Shown piece after piece: positions 34,229 to 42,886 of a stretch of 64,000 nucleotides of DNA; the stretch's first letter is position 1, and each line of letters opens with the position of its first letter. The stretch spans positions 410,709 to 474,708 of the forward strand of contig NZ_GL622296.1 in NCBI RefSeq assembly GCF_000185385.1, read 5' to 3'. A program made the position numbers and the translations under genes. Source of the stretch: Lachnoanaerobaculum saburreum DSM 3986 (GTDB lineage: Bacteria > Bacillota > Clostridia > Lachnospirales > Lachnospiraceae). A model generated the notes under the pieces. The model was not told where the DNA came from. It did no database searches and worked only from the letters and a program-made list of their open reading frames with translations.

Positions 34229-35905
34229 ATGGAGAATTTACGCTCAAACAATATGAAATCGGGTATGCAGCAGGCACCAAGCAGGTCTCTACTGAATGCT
34301 GTCGGCATGACACCTGAGGAAATGAGAAAACCTATAATAGGTATAGTCAGCTCATTTAATGAAATAGTACCGGGACATATCAACTTGGATAAGATATCAG
34401 ATGCGGTAAAGCTTGGAGTGGCAGAGGCAGGCGGAACACCTGTTGTGTTCCCTGCGATTGCAGTATGTGACGGTATAGCAATGGGACATATAGGAATGAA
34501 GTATTCCCTTTGTTCAAGAGATTTGATAGCGGACTCTACAGAGACTGTGGCAATGGCACATCAGTTTGATGCACTTGTTATGATTCCGAACTGTGACAAG
34601 ACGGTACCCGGAATGCTTATGGCGGCGGCCAGACTGAATATACCTACAGTATTTGTATCAGGCGGCCCGATGCTTTCAGGAAGAGTAAGGGGAAAGGACA
34701 CCTCACTTTCAAGTATGTTTGAGGCGGTGGGTGCATATGCGGCAGGAAAGCTGACTGAGGAAGACGTATGTGAGTTTGAAAATAAGACTTGCCCTACATG
34801 CGGTTCATGTTCAGGTATGTACACAGCCAATTCAATGAATTGTCTGACAGAGGTCTTAGGTATGGGACTTAGAGGTAACGGTACAATACCTGCCGTATAT
34901 TCTGAGAGAATCCGCCTTGCAAAGAGAGCGGGATATGCAGTAATGGAAATGTTAAAGAGAGATATTCGTCCAAGAGATATTATGACAAAGGAAGCTTTTA
35001 TCAATGCACTTACAATGGATATGGCACTTGGATGTTCTACAAATTCAATGCTTCACCTTCCGGCAATAGCTTATGAGGCGGGTGTGGAGTTGAATGTGGA
35101 TATTGCAAATGAAATCAGTGCAAAAACTCCGAACCTTTGCCACCTTGCACCGGCAGGACATACTTATATAGAGGAGCTTAACGAGGCGGGCGGTATCTAT
35201 GCCGTAATGAAGGAAATCTCAAAGCTCGGACTTTTAAACCTTGACTGTATGACTGTTACAGGTAAGACAGTCGGTGAGAATATAAAGAATGCAATAAATC
35301 TTGATACGGAGGTTATAAGGCCTGCTGAAAATCCATACTCAAAGGTGGGAGGTATTGCGGTACTTAAGGGAAATATAGCACCTGACTCATGTGTGGTAAA
35401 AAGAAGTGCGGTACTTCCTGAAATGTTAAAGCATTCAGGACCTGCAAGAATATTTGACTGTGAGGAAGATGCGATTGCAGCTATAAAGGGTGGAAAGATA
35501 GTACCGGGAGATGTGGTGGTTATCAGATATGAGGGACCGAAAGGCGGCCCCGGAATGAGAGAAATGTTAAATCCTACATCGGCTATAGCAGGAATGGGGC
35601 TTGATACCACTGTGGCACTTATTACAGACGGCAGATTTTCAGGAGCTTCAAGAGGCGCATCAATCGGTCATGTATCACCTGAGGCGGCTGTAGGCGGACC
35701 TATAGGACTTATAGAAGAAGGCGATATCATTGATATTGATATCAATGCAAACACTATAAGCGCCCGAGTAAGTGAAGAAGAATTTGCAAAGAGAAGAGAA
35801 AACTGGAAGCCCAGATTAAATGAGGTTACAGGATATCTGGCAAGATACAGAAAACTTGTTTCAGGGGCTCCAAGAGGTGCAGTTTTAACGGTGGATGAAT
35901 TATAG
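34229..35905 (+). CDS. ilvD: Dihydroxy-acid dehydratase
   Basis: Iron-sulfur enzyme that dehydrates dihydroxy-acids to the 2-keto acids of valine and isoleucine. The chosen start is ATG 34229 after GAGGAAAG (558 residues); ATG 34214 lacks a ribosome site. Cluster-type cysteines occur in [12 protein letters not shown] and in [39 protein letters not shown] is the C-terminal signature. It follows leuB closely and is 8 bases before ilvB. Confidence 0.95.
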   Translation: MENLRSNNMKSGMQQAPSRSLLNAVGMTPEEMRKPIIGIVSSFNEIVPGHINLDKISDAVKLGVAEAGGTPVVFPAIAVCDGIAMGHIGMKYSLCSRDLIADSTETVAMAHQFDALVMIPNCDKTVPGMLMAAARLNIPTVFVSGGPMLSGRVRGKDTSLSSMFEAVGAYAAGKLTEEDVCEFENKTCPTCGSCSGMYTANSMNCLTEVLGMGLRGNGTIPAVYSERIRLAKRAGYAVMEMLKRDIRPRDIMTKEAFINALTMDMALGCSTNSMLHLPAIAYEAGVELNVDIANEISAKTPNLCHLAPAGHTYIEELNEAGGIYAVMKEISKLGLLNLDCMTVTGKTVGENIKNAINLDTEVIRPAENPYSKVGGIAVLKGNIAPDSCVVKRSAVLPEMLKHSGPARIFDCEEDAIAAIKGGKIVPGDVVVIRYEGPKGGPGMREMLNPTSAIAGMGLDTTVALITDGRFSGASRGASIGHVSPEAAVGGPIGLIEEGDIIDIDINANTISARVSEEEFAKRRENWKPRLNEVTGYLARYRKLVSGAPRGAVLTVDEL

Positions 35906-35913
35906 GAGGATAG

Positions 35914-37602
35914 ATGGCTAAAATAAGTGGTTCAAAAATAATAGTTGAATGTCTGTTGGAACAGGGCGTGGATACGGTTTTCGGTTATCCGGGCGGTGCA
36001 ATATTAAACCTGTATGATGAACTGTATAAAAATCAGGACAAGATAAGGCATATACTGACAAGTCATGAGCAGGGTGCTTCACATGCCGCAGACGGTTATG
36101 CCAGAGCAAGCGGCAAGGTGGGTGTATGCCTTGCTACCAGCGGTCCCGGAGCCACCAATCTGGTAACAGGTATTGCAAGTGCATATATGGACTCCATACC
36201 TATGGTGGCTATTACATGTAATGTAGGAAATAATCTGCTTGGGAAGGACTCGTTCCAGGAGGTGGACATATCAGGTATAGTGATGCCTGTTACAAAGTAC
36301 AGCTTTATAGTAAAAGACGGCAACAAACTTGCAGATACAATCAGAAGAGCTTTTAAGATTGCAGTGACCGGAAGACCCGGTCCTGTACTTATAGATATTA
36401 CAAAGGATGTAACAGGAGAAAGCTTTGAGTATGAGTACAAGGAACCTGAGAAAGTAAGCCCTAAGGCGGATATAAGTGAAGAAGATATTTTGAATGCGGT
36501 ATCACTTATCAGAGGGGCAAAAAAGCCGTATATACTTGTAGGCGGAGGAGTAATACTTTCAAATGCAAGTGAAGAGCTTAGAACATTTGTTTCAAAGACA
36601 GATGCTCCTGTAGCGGATACACTTATGGGCAAGGGCGCATTTGACGGTTCAGATCCGAAATATACCGGAATGGTAGGAATGCATGGAACCAAGACAAGTA
36701 ACCTTGGAATAACGGAGTGTGACCTGCTTATTGTAATAGGTGCAAGATTCTCAGACAGAGTAATCGGTAATGCAAAAAAATTTGCAAGAAATGCAAAAAT
36801 CTTACATATAGATGTGGATGCGGCAGAGATAAGTAAAAATATTAAGGCTCACTATAGTTTGATAGGTGATGCAAGGCTTATCTTAAGAAAGCTTAATGCA
36901 AGGCTTGATCCTTTGCACCATGATGAGTGGATTGCACATATTGAAAGATTAAAGGATATGTATCCGATCAGAACAAACAAGAAGGGTCTTACAGGCGAAT
37001 ATATAATAGAAACTATAGATAAAAAGACTGAAGACGATACTGTTATATGTACAGAGGTAGGTCAGCATCAGATGTGGGCCGCACAGTTTTATAAGTTTAC
37101 ACATCCGAGAACATTTATTACATCAGGCGGACTCGGAACAATGGGATACGGACTGGGCGCAGCAATAGGTGCAAAGGTGGCCAAGCCTGACAAGACGGTG
37201 GTAAATATCGCAGGTGACGGTTGCTTCAGAATGAATATGAATGAGATAGCTACAGCTACAAGATATGATATACCGGTTATACAGGTTGTTATCAACAATC
37301 ATGTGCTTGGAATGGTCAGACAGTGGCAGAATCTGTTCTATGGTAAGAGATATTCACAGACTATATTAAGAGACAAGGTCGATTTTGTAAAATTGGCTGA
37401 AGCTATGGGGGCAAGGGCAAAGAAGGTTACTACAAAAGAGGAGTTTGATGCCGCATTTGATGAGGCATTAAAATCAGAAATTACTTATGTGATTGATTGT
37501 GAGATTGATTCTGATGAGAAGGTATTCCCGATGGTATCTCCGGGAGCTGCGATATCAGATGCATTTGATGAAAAAGATTTGAAGTTAAATCCGGTAAAGT
37601 AA
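35914..37602 (+). CDS. ilvB: Acetolactate synthase, large (catalytic) subunit
   Basis: Thiamine-diphosphate enzyme that joins two pyruvates, or pyruvate and 2-oxobutyrate, at the start of branched-chain amino acid synthesis. The 562-residue protein has the N-terminal FGYPGGAILNLYDEL with the downstream catalytic Glu in TSHEQGASHAADGYARASG, and the C-terminal ThDP motif GDGCFRMNMNEIATA ending NNHVLGMVRQW. GGAGGAT precedes the start. No ilvN regulatory-subunit gene follows; it may lie elsewhere. Confidence 0.94.
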   Translation: MAKISGSKIIVECLLEQGVDTVFGYPGGAILNLYDELYKNQDKIRHILTSHEQGASHAADGYARASGKVGVCLATSGPGATNLVTGIASAYMDSIPMVAITCNVGNNLLGKDSFQEVDISGIVMPVTKYSFIVKDGNKLADTIRRAFKIAVTGRPGPVLIDITKDVTGESFEYEYKEPEKVSPKADISEEDILNAVSLIRGAKKPYILVGGGVILSNASEELRTFVSKTDAPVADTLMGKGAFDGSDPKYTGMVGMHGTKTSNLGITECDLLIVIGARFSDRVIGNAKKFARNAKILHIDVDAAEISKNIKAHYSLIGDARLILRKLNARLDPLHHDEWIAHIERLKDMYPIRTNKKGLTGEYIIETIDKKTEDDTVICTEVGQHQMWAAQFYKFTHPRTFITSGGLGTMGYGLGAAIGAKVAKPDKTVVNIAGDGCFRMNMNEIATATRYDIPVIQVVINNHVLGMVRQWQNLFYGKRYSQTILRDKVDFVKLAEAMGARAKKVTTKEEFDAAFDEALKSEITYVIDCEIDSDEKVFPMVSPGAAISDAFDEKDLKLNPVK

Positions 37603-37606
37603 AAAT

Positions 37607-37624
37607 CCTACCTCCGTAGGTTTT
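37607..37624 (+). terminator. Weak hairpin after ilvB
   Basis: CCTAC pairs with GTAGG around CTCC, followed by TTTTAA. A short stem, possibly an attenuating terminator between the ilv and ser genes. Confidence 0.45.
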
Positions 37625-37648
37625 AATATATATTATAAGGAGATTATC

Positions 37649-38746
37649 ATGGGAAGAGTTTATAATTTTAGTGCCGGTCCCGCAGTACTTCCTGAGGAAG
37701 TTTTAAAAGAGGCAGCCGCAGAGATGCTGGATTACAAAGGCAGTGGAATGTCTGTTATGGAGATGAGTCATAGGTCCAAAGTGTATGAAGACATAATAGA
37801 AGAAGCCGAAAGAGATATCAGGGATCTGTTAAATATCCCTGATAATTATAAGGTGCTGTTCTTACAGGGTGGAGGACATACACAGTTTGCAATGGTTCCG
37901 ATGAACCTTATGAAGAATAAAAAGGCGGACTATATCATTACAGGTCAGTGGGCAAAGAAGGCTTTTCAGGAAGCAAAGATGTACGGAGATGTAGTGGCTG
38001 TAGCTTCAAGTGAGGATAAAACATATTCATATATCCCTGATTGCTCAGATCTGCCTATAAGAGAAGATGCGGATTATGTATATATCTGTGAGAACAATAC
38101 AATATACGGTACAAAATTTAAGACATTGCCGAATACAAAGGGCAAGGACTTGGTAGCAGATGTGTCATCCTGTTTTTTGTCAGAGCCGATGGATGTAAGC
38201 AAGTATGCTCTTATATGGGGCGGTGTTCAAAAGAATATCGGACCTGCGGGTGTAGTAATTGCGATTATAAGAGATGATCTGATTAGCGATAATGTATTGG
38301 AGGGTACACCTTCAATGCTTAGATATAAAATTCATGCAGACAATAAGTCTCTTTATAATACACCGCCTACATACAATATTTATATTTGCGGTAAGGTATT
38401 TAAGTGGATAAAATCTCTTGGCGGACTTGATGCAATGAAGAAAAGAAATGAAGAAAAGGCAAAGATTTTATATGATTTTCTGGATTCATCTAAGATGTTT
38501 AAAGGAACTGTAAGAAAGGAAGATCGTTCACTTATGAATGTACCTTTTGTTACAGAAGATAAGGAACTGGATGCCAAGTTTGTCAAGGAAGCCGAGGCAA
38601 AGGGATTTGTAAACTTAAAGGGACACAGAAGTGTAGGCGGTATGAGAGCCAGCATCTACAATGCTATGCCGAAGGAAGGTGTAGTAAAGTTGGTTGAGTT
38701 TATGAAGGAATTTGAAATAATGCTACCGCAATCCCACCAGCTTTAG
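37649..38746 (+). CDS. serC: Phosphoserine aminotransferase (3' end altered by element insertion)
   Basis: PLP enzyme converting 3-phosphohydroxypyruvate to phosphoserine. The 365-residue protein has the family start NFSAGPAVLPEEVL, the LFLQGGGHTQFAMVP segment, and the PLP-lysine region (LIWGGVQKNIGPAG, Lys in VQKN). Residues up to VEFMKEFE are family-like. The last nine (IMLPQSHQL) and the TAG are encoded by the miniature IS-derived element that starts at 38716. Removing the element would give an end of SRIYKEI with a TAATG overlap onto serA. The catalytic core is intact, so activity is likely retained. Confidence 0.93.
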   Translation: MGRVYNFSAGPAVLPEEVLKEAAAEMLDYKGSGMSVMEMSHRSKVYEDIIEEAERDIRDLLNIPDNYKVLFLQGGGHTQFAMVPMNLMKNKKADYIITGQWAKKAFQEAKMYGDVVAVASSEDKTYSYIPDCSDLPIREDADYVYICENNTIYGTKFKTLPNTKGKDLVADVSSCFLSEPMDVSKYALIWGGVQKNIGPAGVVIAIIRDDLISDNVLEGTPSMLRYKIHADNKSLYNTPPTYNIYICGKVFKWIKSLGGLDAMKKRNEEKAKILYDFLDSSKMFKGTVRKEDRSLMNVPFVTEDKELDAKFVKEAEAKGFVNLKGHRSVGGMRASIYNAMPKEGVVKLVEFMKEFEIMLPQSHQL

Positions 38747-38763
38747 ACGGTGGGTTAAGGTAG
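38722..38763. repeat. Left-end palindrome of the miniature element
   Basis: CTACC pairs with GGTAG, and CCCACC pairs with GGTGGG, around a GCTTTAGAC-type loop. It supplies the terminal codons of serC and matches the palindrome at 1054-1094 read on the minus strand. Confidence 0.85.
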
Positions 38764-38769
38764 TATAAG

Positions 38770-38875
38770 AAAAAACAATAGGGCAGGGACTGCCCGAATT
38801 AACGCCTGTGGAGATAGTAGGTTACGAGGTCAGTGAAGCAGGAAGCCCATAGGCTTTAGACTATGGGTAGTTCAC
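38770..38875 (+). ncRNA. omegaRNA-like scaffold and right end
   Basis: The stretch from about 38770 ends in CCCATAG-GCTTTAGA-CTATGGG and TAGTTCAC, which is how TnpB omegaRNA scaffolds end at the transposon right end, directly before the guide. Here the following 16-20 bases (38876 on) would be the guide and cover the serA ribosome site. Whether it is transcribed or bound by TnpB is not known. The identity is inferred from the layout. Confidence 0.55.
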
Positions 38876-38899
38876 AAGCAGAATATATAAGGAGATATA

Positions 38900-40063
38900 A
38901 TGAAAAAGATACATTGCCTAAATGCTATCGCAAGTGTGGGAACAGATATATTTGATGAAAATTATGTGCTTACAGACAATATAAATGAAGCGGATGCTGT
39001 TATGGTAAGATCTGCGGCAATGGGAGATATGGAATTTTCCAAAAATCTTCTTGCAATTGCCAGAGCGGGAGCAGGTGTAAACAATATACCGCTTGAGAGA
39101 TGTGCCGATGCAGGAATAGTGGTATTTAATACTCCGGGAGCAAATGCAAACGGTGTAAAGGAGCTTGTAATATGCGGAATGCTTTTGGCGGCCAGAGATG
39201 TAGTAGGCGGAATTGAGTGGACAAGAAGTATCAAAGATTCGGATACTATTTCAAAAGATGTGGAAAAGGGTAAGAAAAACTTTGCAGGCGGCGAGATTAA
39301 GGGCAAGAAACTTGGTGTAATAGGTCTTGGTGCAATAGGTGCCGAGGTTGCCAATGCCGCAGCATCACTTGGACTTGAAGTATTTGGCTATGACCCTTAT
39401 ATTTCAGTAAACTCGGCATGGAGGCTTTCAAGAAAAATAAAGCATATCACAGATATAAATGAAATCTTTAGAAATTGTGACTATATCACACTCCATCTTC
39501 CTCTTACAAATGACAATAAGGGAATGATTGGCAAAGATTCTATAGCGGAGATGAAAGACGGAGTAATCATATTAAACTTTGCCAGAGATTTGCTTGTAGA
39601 TGATGATGAGATGGAAAAGGCACTTGAGAGCGGCAAGGTGGCAAGGTATGTTACAGACTTCCCGAATACAAAGTCCGCAAAGATGGAAAAGGCCATTGTA
39701 ATACCTCATCTGGGTGCATCTACTAAAGAGAGTGAGGACAATTGTGCGGTAATGGCTGCAAATGAACTTGTAGATTATCTTGAGAACGGTAATATAAAGA
39801 ATTCTGTGAACTTCCCAAGCTGTGACATGGGAGTATGTCAGTCAGAGGGAAGAGTTGCAATCTTACACAAGAATATTCCGAATATGATCGGTCAGATCAC
39901 ATCTGCATTTGCAAAGAACGGCTACAATATTTCAGACCTTACAAACAAGTCAAAGGGTACAAAGGCATACACTCTTATAGATATAGAGAGTAAGGCAAGT
40001 GATAAGCTTGTAGATGAATTAAACTCTATAGACGGAGTTTTAAAAGTAAGAGTCATAAAGTAA
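38900..40063 (+). CDS. serA: D-3-phosphoglycerate dehydrogenase
   Basis: NAD-dependent first enzyme of serine synthesis. The 387-residue protein has a Rossmann motif GVIGLGAIGAEVANAA near residue 140, the substrate motif ARAGAGVNNIP, catalytic Arg in LNFARDLLVDDD and His in IPHLGASTKESE, and a C-terminal ACT domain (about 315-387; ILHKNIPNMIGQITSAF), a possible serine-feedback site. It pairs with serC; phosphoserine phosphatase is not in the window. AAGGAG precedes ATG 38900, which lies just after the miniature element. Confidence 0.95.
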   Translation: MKKIHCLNAIASVGTDIFDENYVLTDNINEADAVMVRSAAMGDMEFSKNLLAIARAGAGVNNIPLERCADAGIVVFNTPGANANGVKELVICGMLLAARDVVGGIEWTRSIKDSDTISKDVEKGKKNFAGGEIKGKKLGVIGLGAIGAEVANAAASLGLEVFGYDPYISVNSAWRLSRKIKHITDINEIFRNCDYITLHLPLTNDNKGMIGKDSIAEMKDGVIILNFARDLLVDDDEMEKALESGKVARYVTDFPNTKSAKMEKAIVIPHLGASTKESEDNCAVMAANELVDYLENGNIKNSVNFPSCDMGVCQSEGRVAILHKNIPNMIGQITSAFAKNGYNISDLTNKSKGTKAYTLIDIESKASDKLVDELNSIDGVLKVRVIK

Positions 40064-40076
40064 TATGGAGGCAGAT

Positions 40077-40604
40077 ATGGAATTTAGAAAAAAAGAGTAC
40101 GCTCCTTTTGATATTTTTGACAGTGACTGGGCGGCAATAACTGTAGGTAATAAGGAAAAATTTAATTCCTGCCTGGTTTCATGGGGAAGCCTTGGAAATA
40201 TTTGGGGTGCGCCGGGAAAAAGTAAGGCAACGGTGACATTATATATACACCCGTCAAGATATACGGCGCAGTTTATAGATGACAGTGAATATTTTACTGT
40301 AAGTTTTTTTGCACCTGAGTATAAAAAAGCACTTGCATACCTTGGAAGTCATTCAGGAAGAAATGAAAACAAAATAGAAAATGCCGGACTTACGGCAATC
40401 CCTATAGGTAAGACTATGGGATTTAAAGAGGCAAAGCAGACTTTTTTATGTAAAAAACTTTGTAAGCAACAGTTTGACAAGAACAGTCTGATACAGGAAA
40501 TAAAAGACTACTATGAACTTTATCCTGATATCTATACCGACGGCCATGGAGGCTGGGAGCCGCATTTTATTCTGATAGGTGAAATAGAAGAAATCATAGA
40601 GTAA
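40077..40604 (+). CDS. Flavin reductase-like protein (FMN-binding split barrel)
   Basis: A 175-residue protein resembling the flavin reductase-like/FMN-binding split-barrel fold: DSDWAAITVGNKEKFNSCLVSWGSLG, the VTLYIHPSRYTAQFIDDSEYFTVSFF strand pair, and an AYLGSHSGR segment. The start at 40077 follows GGAGG at 40067-40071; the ATG at 40065 lies inside that Shine-Dalgarno. Usual members reduce or use FMN, but the substrate is unknown. It follows serA by 13 bases and is probably cotranscribed. Confidence 0.82.
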   Translation: MEFRKKEYAPFDIFDSDWAAITVGNKEKFNSCLVSWGSLGNIWGAPGKSKATVTLYIHPSRYTAQFIDDSEYFTVSFFAPEYKKALAYLGSHSGRNENKIENAGLTAIPIGKTMGFKEAKQTFLCKKLCKQQFDKNSLIQEIKDYYELYPDIYTDGHGGWEPHFILIGEIEEIIE

Positions 40605-40617
40605 TCAATATGCCATT

Positions 40618-40657
40618 AAAGGGGATAAGCTCTTTATAAGAAGAACTTATCCCCTTT
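40618..40657. terminator. Terminator between convergent genes
   Basis: AAAGGGGATAAG pairs perfectly with CTTATCCCCTTT around a 16-base loop. It can end transcription from serA/flavin reductase and possibly from the EXLDI gene on the other strand. Confidence 0.75.
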
Positions 40658-40696
40658 GTGTACAAAAAATATTAAAATCTGAAACTGATAATATAT

Positions 40697-41065
40697 TTAT
40701 ATATCCAATTTCTCTACAATCTCTCCGGTTGCTTCTTTTAACATAATCTTTTCAACAACTCTTTCTCCCAGATAATGTGAAAATGAAGTCAAGTCTTTTG
40801 ATACTTCAAATATAATATTATGTTTGATACTGTTCGTATCAAAACTGAAATCATACTTATTTTTATCATTCCAATAATTCCAATTCACATCCGTTCTTTC
40901 ATAGTAGACATAATTTTTCTTTTTAGTAATATAAACCCTTTTATTTGTAAGCGATTTTTTGTCTTCAGATATAAAGATATCTGAATATATCTTTATTCCG
41001 TCAAACAGCTTATATTCTTTTATTTTGTCATTTGAAACATTTAATTTTATCTCGGTATACTCCAT
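40697..41065 (-). CDS. EXLDI-family protein
   Basis: A 122-residue soluble protein, Lys/Asn-rich in its first half, ending in VEKLDI. A C-terminal E-x-L-D-I motif defines a small family of unknown function (EXLDI protein). It is alone on the minus strand between the serine genes and DUF1015. GGTGG just before the start serves as Shine-Dalgarno. An imperfect palindrome overlaps its promoter region. The function is not known, and this copy has no regulator gene beside it. Confidence 0.72.
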   Translation of the reverse strand: MEYTEIKLNVSNDKIKEYKLFDGIKIYSDIFISEDKKSLTNKRVYITKKKNYVYYERTDVNWNYWNDKNKYDFSFDTNSIKHNIIFEVSKDLTSFSHYLGERVVEKIMLKEATGEIVEKLDI

Positions 41066-41094
41066 AGTTCCACCTCTTTATTTTGCCGACACTA

Positions 41095-41119
41095 CTTACG
41101 ATATTATACTATTTACAAG
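41095..41119. promoter_or_regulatory. Possible operator upstream of the EXLDI gene
   Basis: An imperfect palindrome, CTTACGATA-N5-CTATTTACAAG, centred near 41107. On the minus strand it contains TATAAT at its core, so a bound repressor would cover the -10 element. Low confidence. Confidence 0.35.
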
Positions 41120-41198
41120 TGTTTTTGTCTACTGTCAAAATTTTATAACAGCACACAGGAATATATGACTTTACTTAAAGAACCTTCATTATATAATA

Positions 41199-41227
41199 TT
41201 GCTTGTTGTTACTACATTTGATAGAAT
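41199..41227 (+). promoter_or_regulatory. Candidate promoter of the DUF1015 gene
   Basis: TTGCTT (41199-41204), 17-base spacer, TAGAAT (41222-41227), 39 bases before the start. Confidence 0.45.
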
Positions 41228-41265
41228 ACTCTGAAGAGATTTAATAAAAACTTAGGGAGAGACGG

Positions 41266-42501
41266 ATGGCTATAGTAAAATCTTTTAAATGTGTAAGACC
41301 CTTGGAGAGTATGGTAGAACAGGTGGCATCTTTGCCATATGATGTATATGACAGAAAAGAAGCAAAAGCGGCTGTGGCAAATAAACCATATGCCTTTTTA
41401 AATATTGACAGACCTGAAACCGCTTTTGATGATGATTTTGATATGTATTCAAAGGAGGCATATAAATATGCAAGAGATTTATATGAGGAATTTAAGGATA
41501 AAGGTATATATGAAAAGGATAATACAGACAGTTACTATCTGTATGAACTTACTATGAACGGCACAAGTCAAGTAGGTATAGTGGGTCTTGCAAGTGTGGA
41601 CGATTATTTAAATGATATTATAAAAAAACATGAGAATACCAGAGAAGAAAAAGAGATAGACAGGATAAATCATGTAGATACATTGAATGCACAGACCGGA
41701 CCTATATTTTTGGCATACAGAGCAAATGATGCTTTGCAAAAGATAATAGCACAAAATACTAATAATGAGCCGATATATGATTTTGTATCTGAGGATAAAA
41801 TAAGGCACAGAGTATGGAAAGTTGAAAGAGAGTACAATACACAGATAGCCGAATGCTTTCAAGATATCTCTAAACTGTATATAGCGGACGGACATCACAG
41901 AGCGGCATCCGCTGTAAAGGTGGCATTAAGGAGAAGGAAAAATGAAAATGATAAGGATGCAGGATACAACTACTTTTTGTCTGTAATATTTGATGAAAGG
42001 CAGTTACATATTCTGCCGTATAACAGAATTGTCTTGGATTTAAATAATAAGAACTGTGATGAGATATTGGAAAGTATATCAAAAAATTTTGATATAACAG
42101 AATGTCCTATATTGGAAGAAATTAAAGACAGGCATGAGTTCGGCATGTTGCTTGAGGATAAGTTCTTTTTATGCAGAGCAAAAAATATAGTAAAAGACAG
42201 TGTAAAAGATGATACTATAAAGAGCTTGGATGTATCAATATTGCAGGATTTTGTGCTGAAGCCGATATTTGATATAAAGGATCCGAGAACGGATAACAGA
42301 ATAAAGTTTGCAGGCGGTATAAGAGGTGTGGAGTTTTTAGAGAGTGAGCTTAAGTGCGGAAGAGGAAAAGCGGCATTTTTGATGCATCCGACCTCAATGC
42401 AGGAATTGTTTGCAGTTGCAGATGAAAACAAGCTGATGCCGCCGAAGTCTACATGGTTTGAACCGAAACTGAGAAGCGGAATCTTTATTCATGAAATATG
42501 A
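41266..42501 (+). CDS. DUF1015 family protein
   Basis: A 411-residue protein matching DUF1015, whose function is undefined; the genes often sit near serA, as here. Motifs include VASLPYDVYDRKEA, PYAFLNIDRPE, and the metal/phosphate-like YIADGHHRAASA segment. AGGGAG precedes ATG 41266. The HPTSMQELFAVADENKLMPPKSTWFEPK end is the usual C-terminal signature. It overlaps the next gene by 11 bases. Confidence 0.9.
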   Translation: MAIVKSFKCVRPLESMVEQVASLPYDVYDRKEAKAAVANKPYAFLNIDRPETAFDDDFDMYSKEAYKYARDLYEEFKDKGIYEKDNTDSYYLYELTMNGTSQVGIVGLASVDDYLNDIIKKHENTREEKEIDRINHVDTLNAQTGPIFLAYRANDALQKIIAQNTNNEPIYDFVSEDKIRHRVWKVEREYNTQIAECFQDISKLYIADGHHRAASAVKVALRRRKNENDKDAGYNYFLSVIFDERQLHILPYNRIVLDLNNKNCDEILESISKNFDITECPILEEIKDRHEFGMLLEDKFFLCRAKNIVKDSVKDDTIKSLDVSILQDFVLKPIFDIKDPRTDNRIKFAGGIRGVEFLESELKCGRGKAAFLMHPTSMQELFAVADENKLMPPKSTWFEPKLRSGIFIHEI

Positions 42502-42865
42502 TGAAAAATTTCATATTATTTTGCCTGTAGATAAGTATGAAACTATGGTAGAATTTTGGTTACACTCTGACGGAGGCAAGATATTTAAAAAGAAGTTGAA
42601 TGATTTTGTAAAGCGGATGGATGTACACTTCAATATGGTCAGGATAAAGAATGTAAAGACGATATGGGGAAGCTGTTCATCAAAGAAGAATCTAAACTTT
42701 AACTTTAAATTGTTTTTCTTACCTGAGAGATTGATAGACTATGTCTGTGTACATGAGCTTGCACATTTAAAGCAGATGAATCATTCAAAAGCTTTTTGGG
42801 AAGAGGTTGAAGGGCAGTTGCCTGACTACAGGCAAAGAAGAGAGGAATTAAAAAGATATATTTAG
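42491..42865 (+). CDS. YgjP-type zinc metallopeptidase
   Basis: A 124-residue protein of the YgjP/DUF45 (WLM-like) metallopeptidase fold. It has the zincin motif HELAHLKQMNHSKAFW (His-Glu and two more ligands), the WGSCSSKKNLNFNFKL segment characteristic of the family, and no signal peptide. Many YgjP proteins are longer (about 230), so this is a short form. It overlaps DUF1015 and is followed by DUF1700. Confidence 0.87.
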   Translation: MKYDEKFHIILPVDKYETMVEFWLHSDGGKIFKKKLNDFVKRMDVHFNMVRIKNVKTIWGSCSSKKNLNFNFKLFFLPERLIDYVCVHELAHLKQMNHSKAFWEEVEGQLPDYRQRREELKRYI

Positions 42866-42886
42866 ATATATCTGTCAGGAGGACAT

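Larger units (their letters stand above)
38716..38875 (+). mobile_element. IS200/IS605-derived miniature element (160 bp) in serC-serA
   Basis: A non-coding element with both ends of an IS200/IS605 transposon and no tnpA/tnpB. Its left palindrome (38722-38763) closely matches the left end of the IS at 1-1100, including the GCTTTAGAC loop. The interior resembles an omegaRNA scaffold (GGGCAGGGACTGCCC hairpin at 38781-38795, then AACGCCTGTGGAGA-type sequence). It ends with a right-end hairpin (38846-38867) and GTTCAC. It is preceded by TTTGA, as is the other copy. Such elements move only if a transposase acts in trans. Confidence 0.85.

Noticed and set aside
36096-36692. A 198-codon minus-strand frame inside ilvB
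   Set aside because: Antisense shadow of a well-conserved gene; composition typical of shadows.
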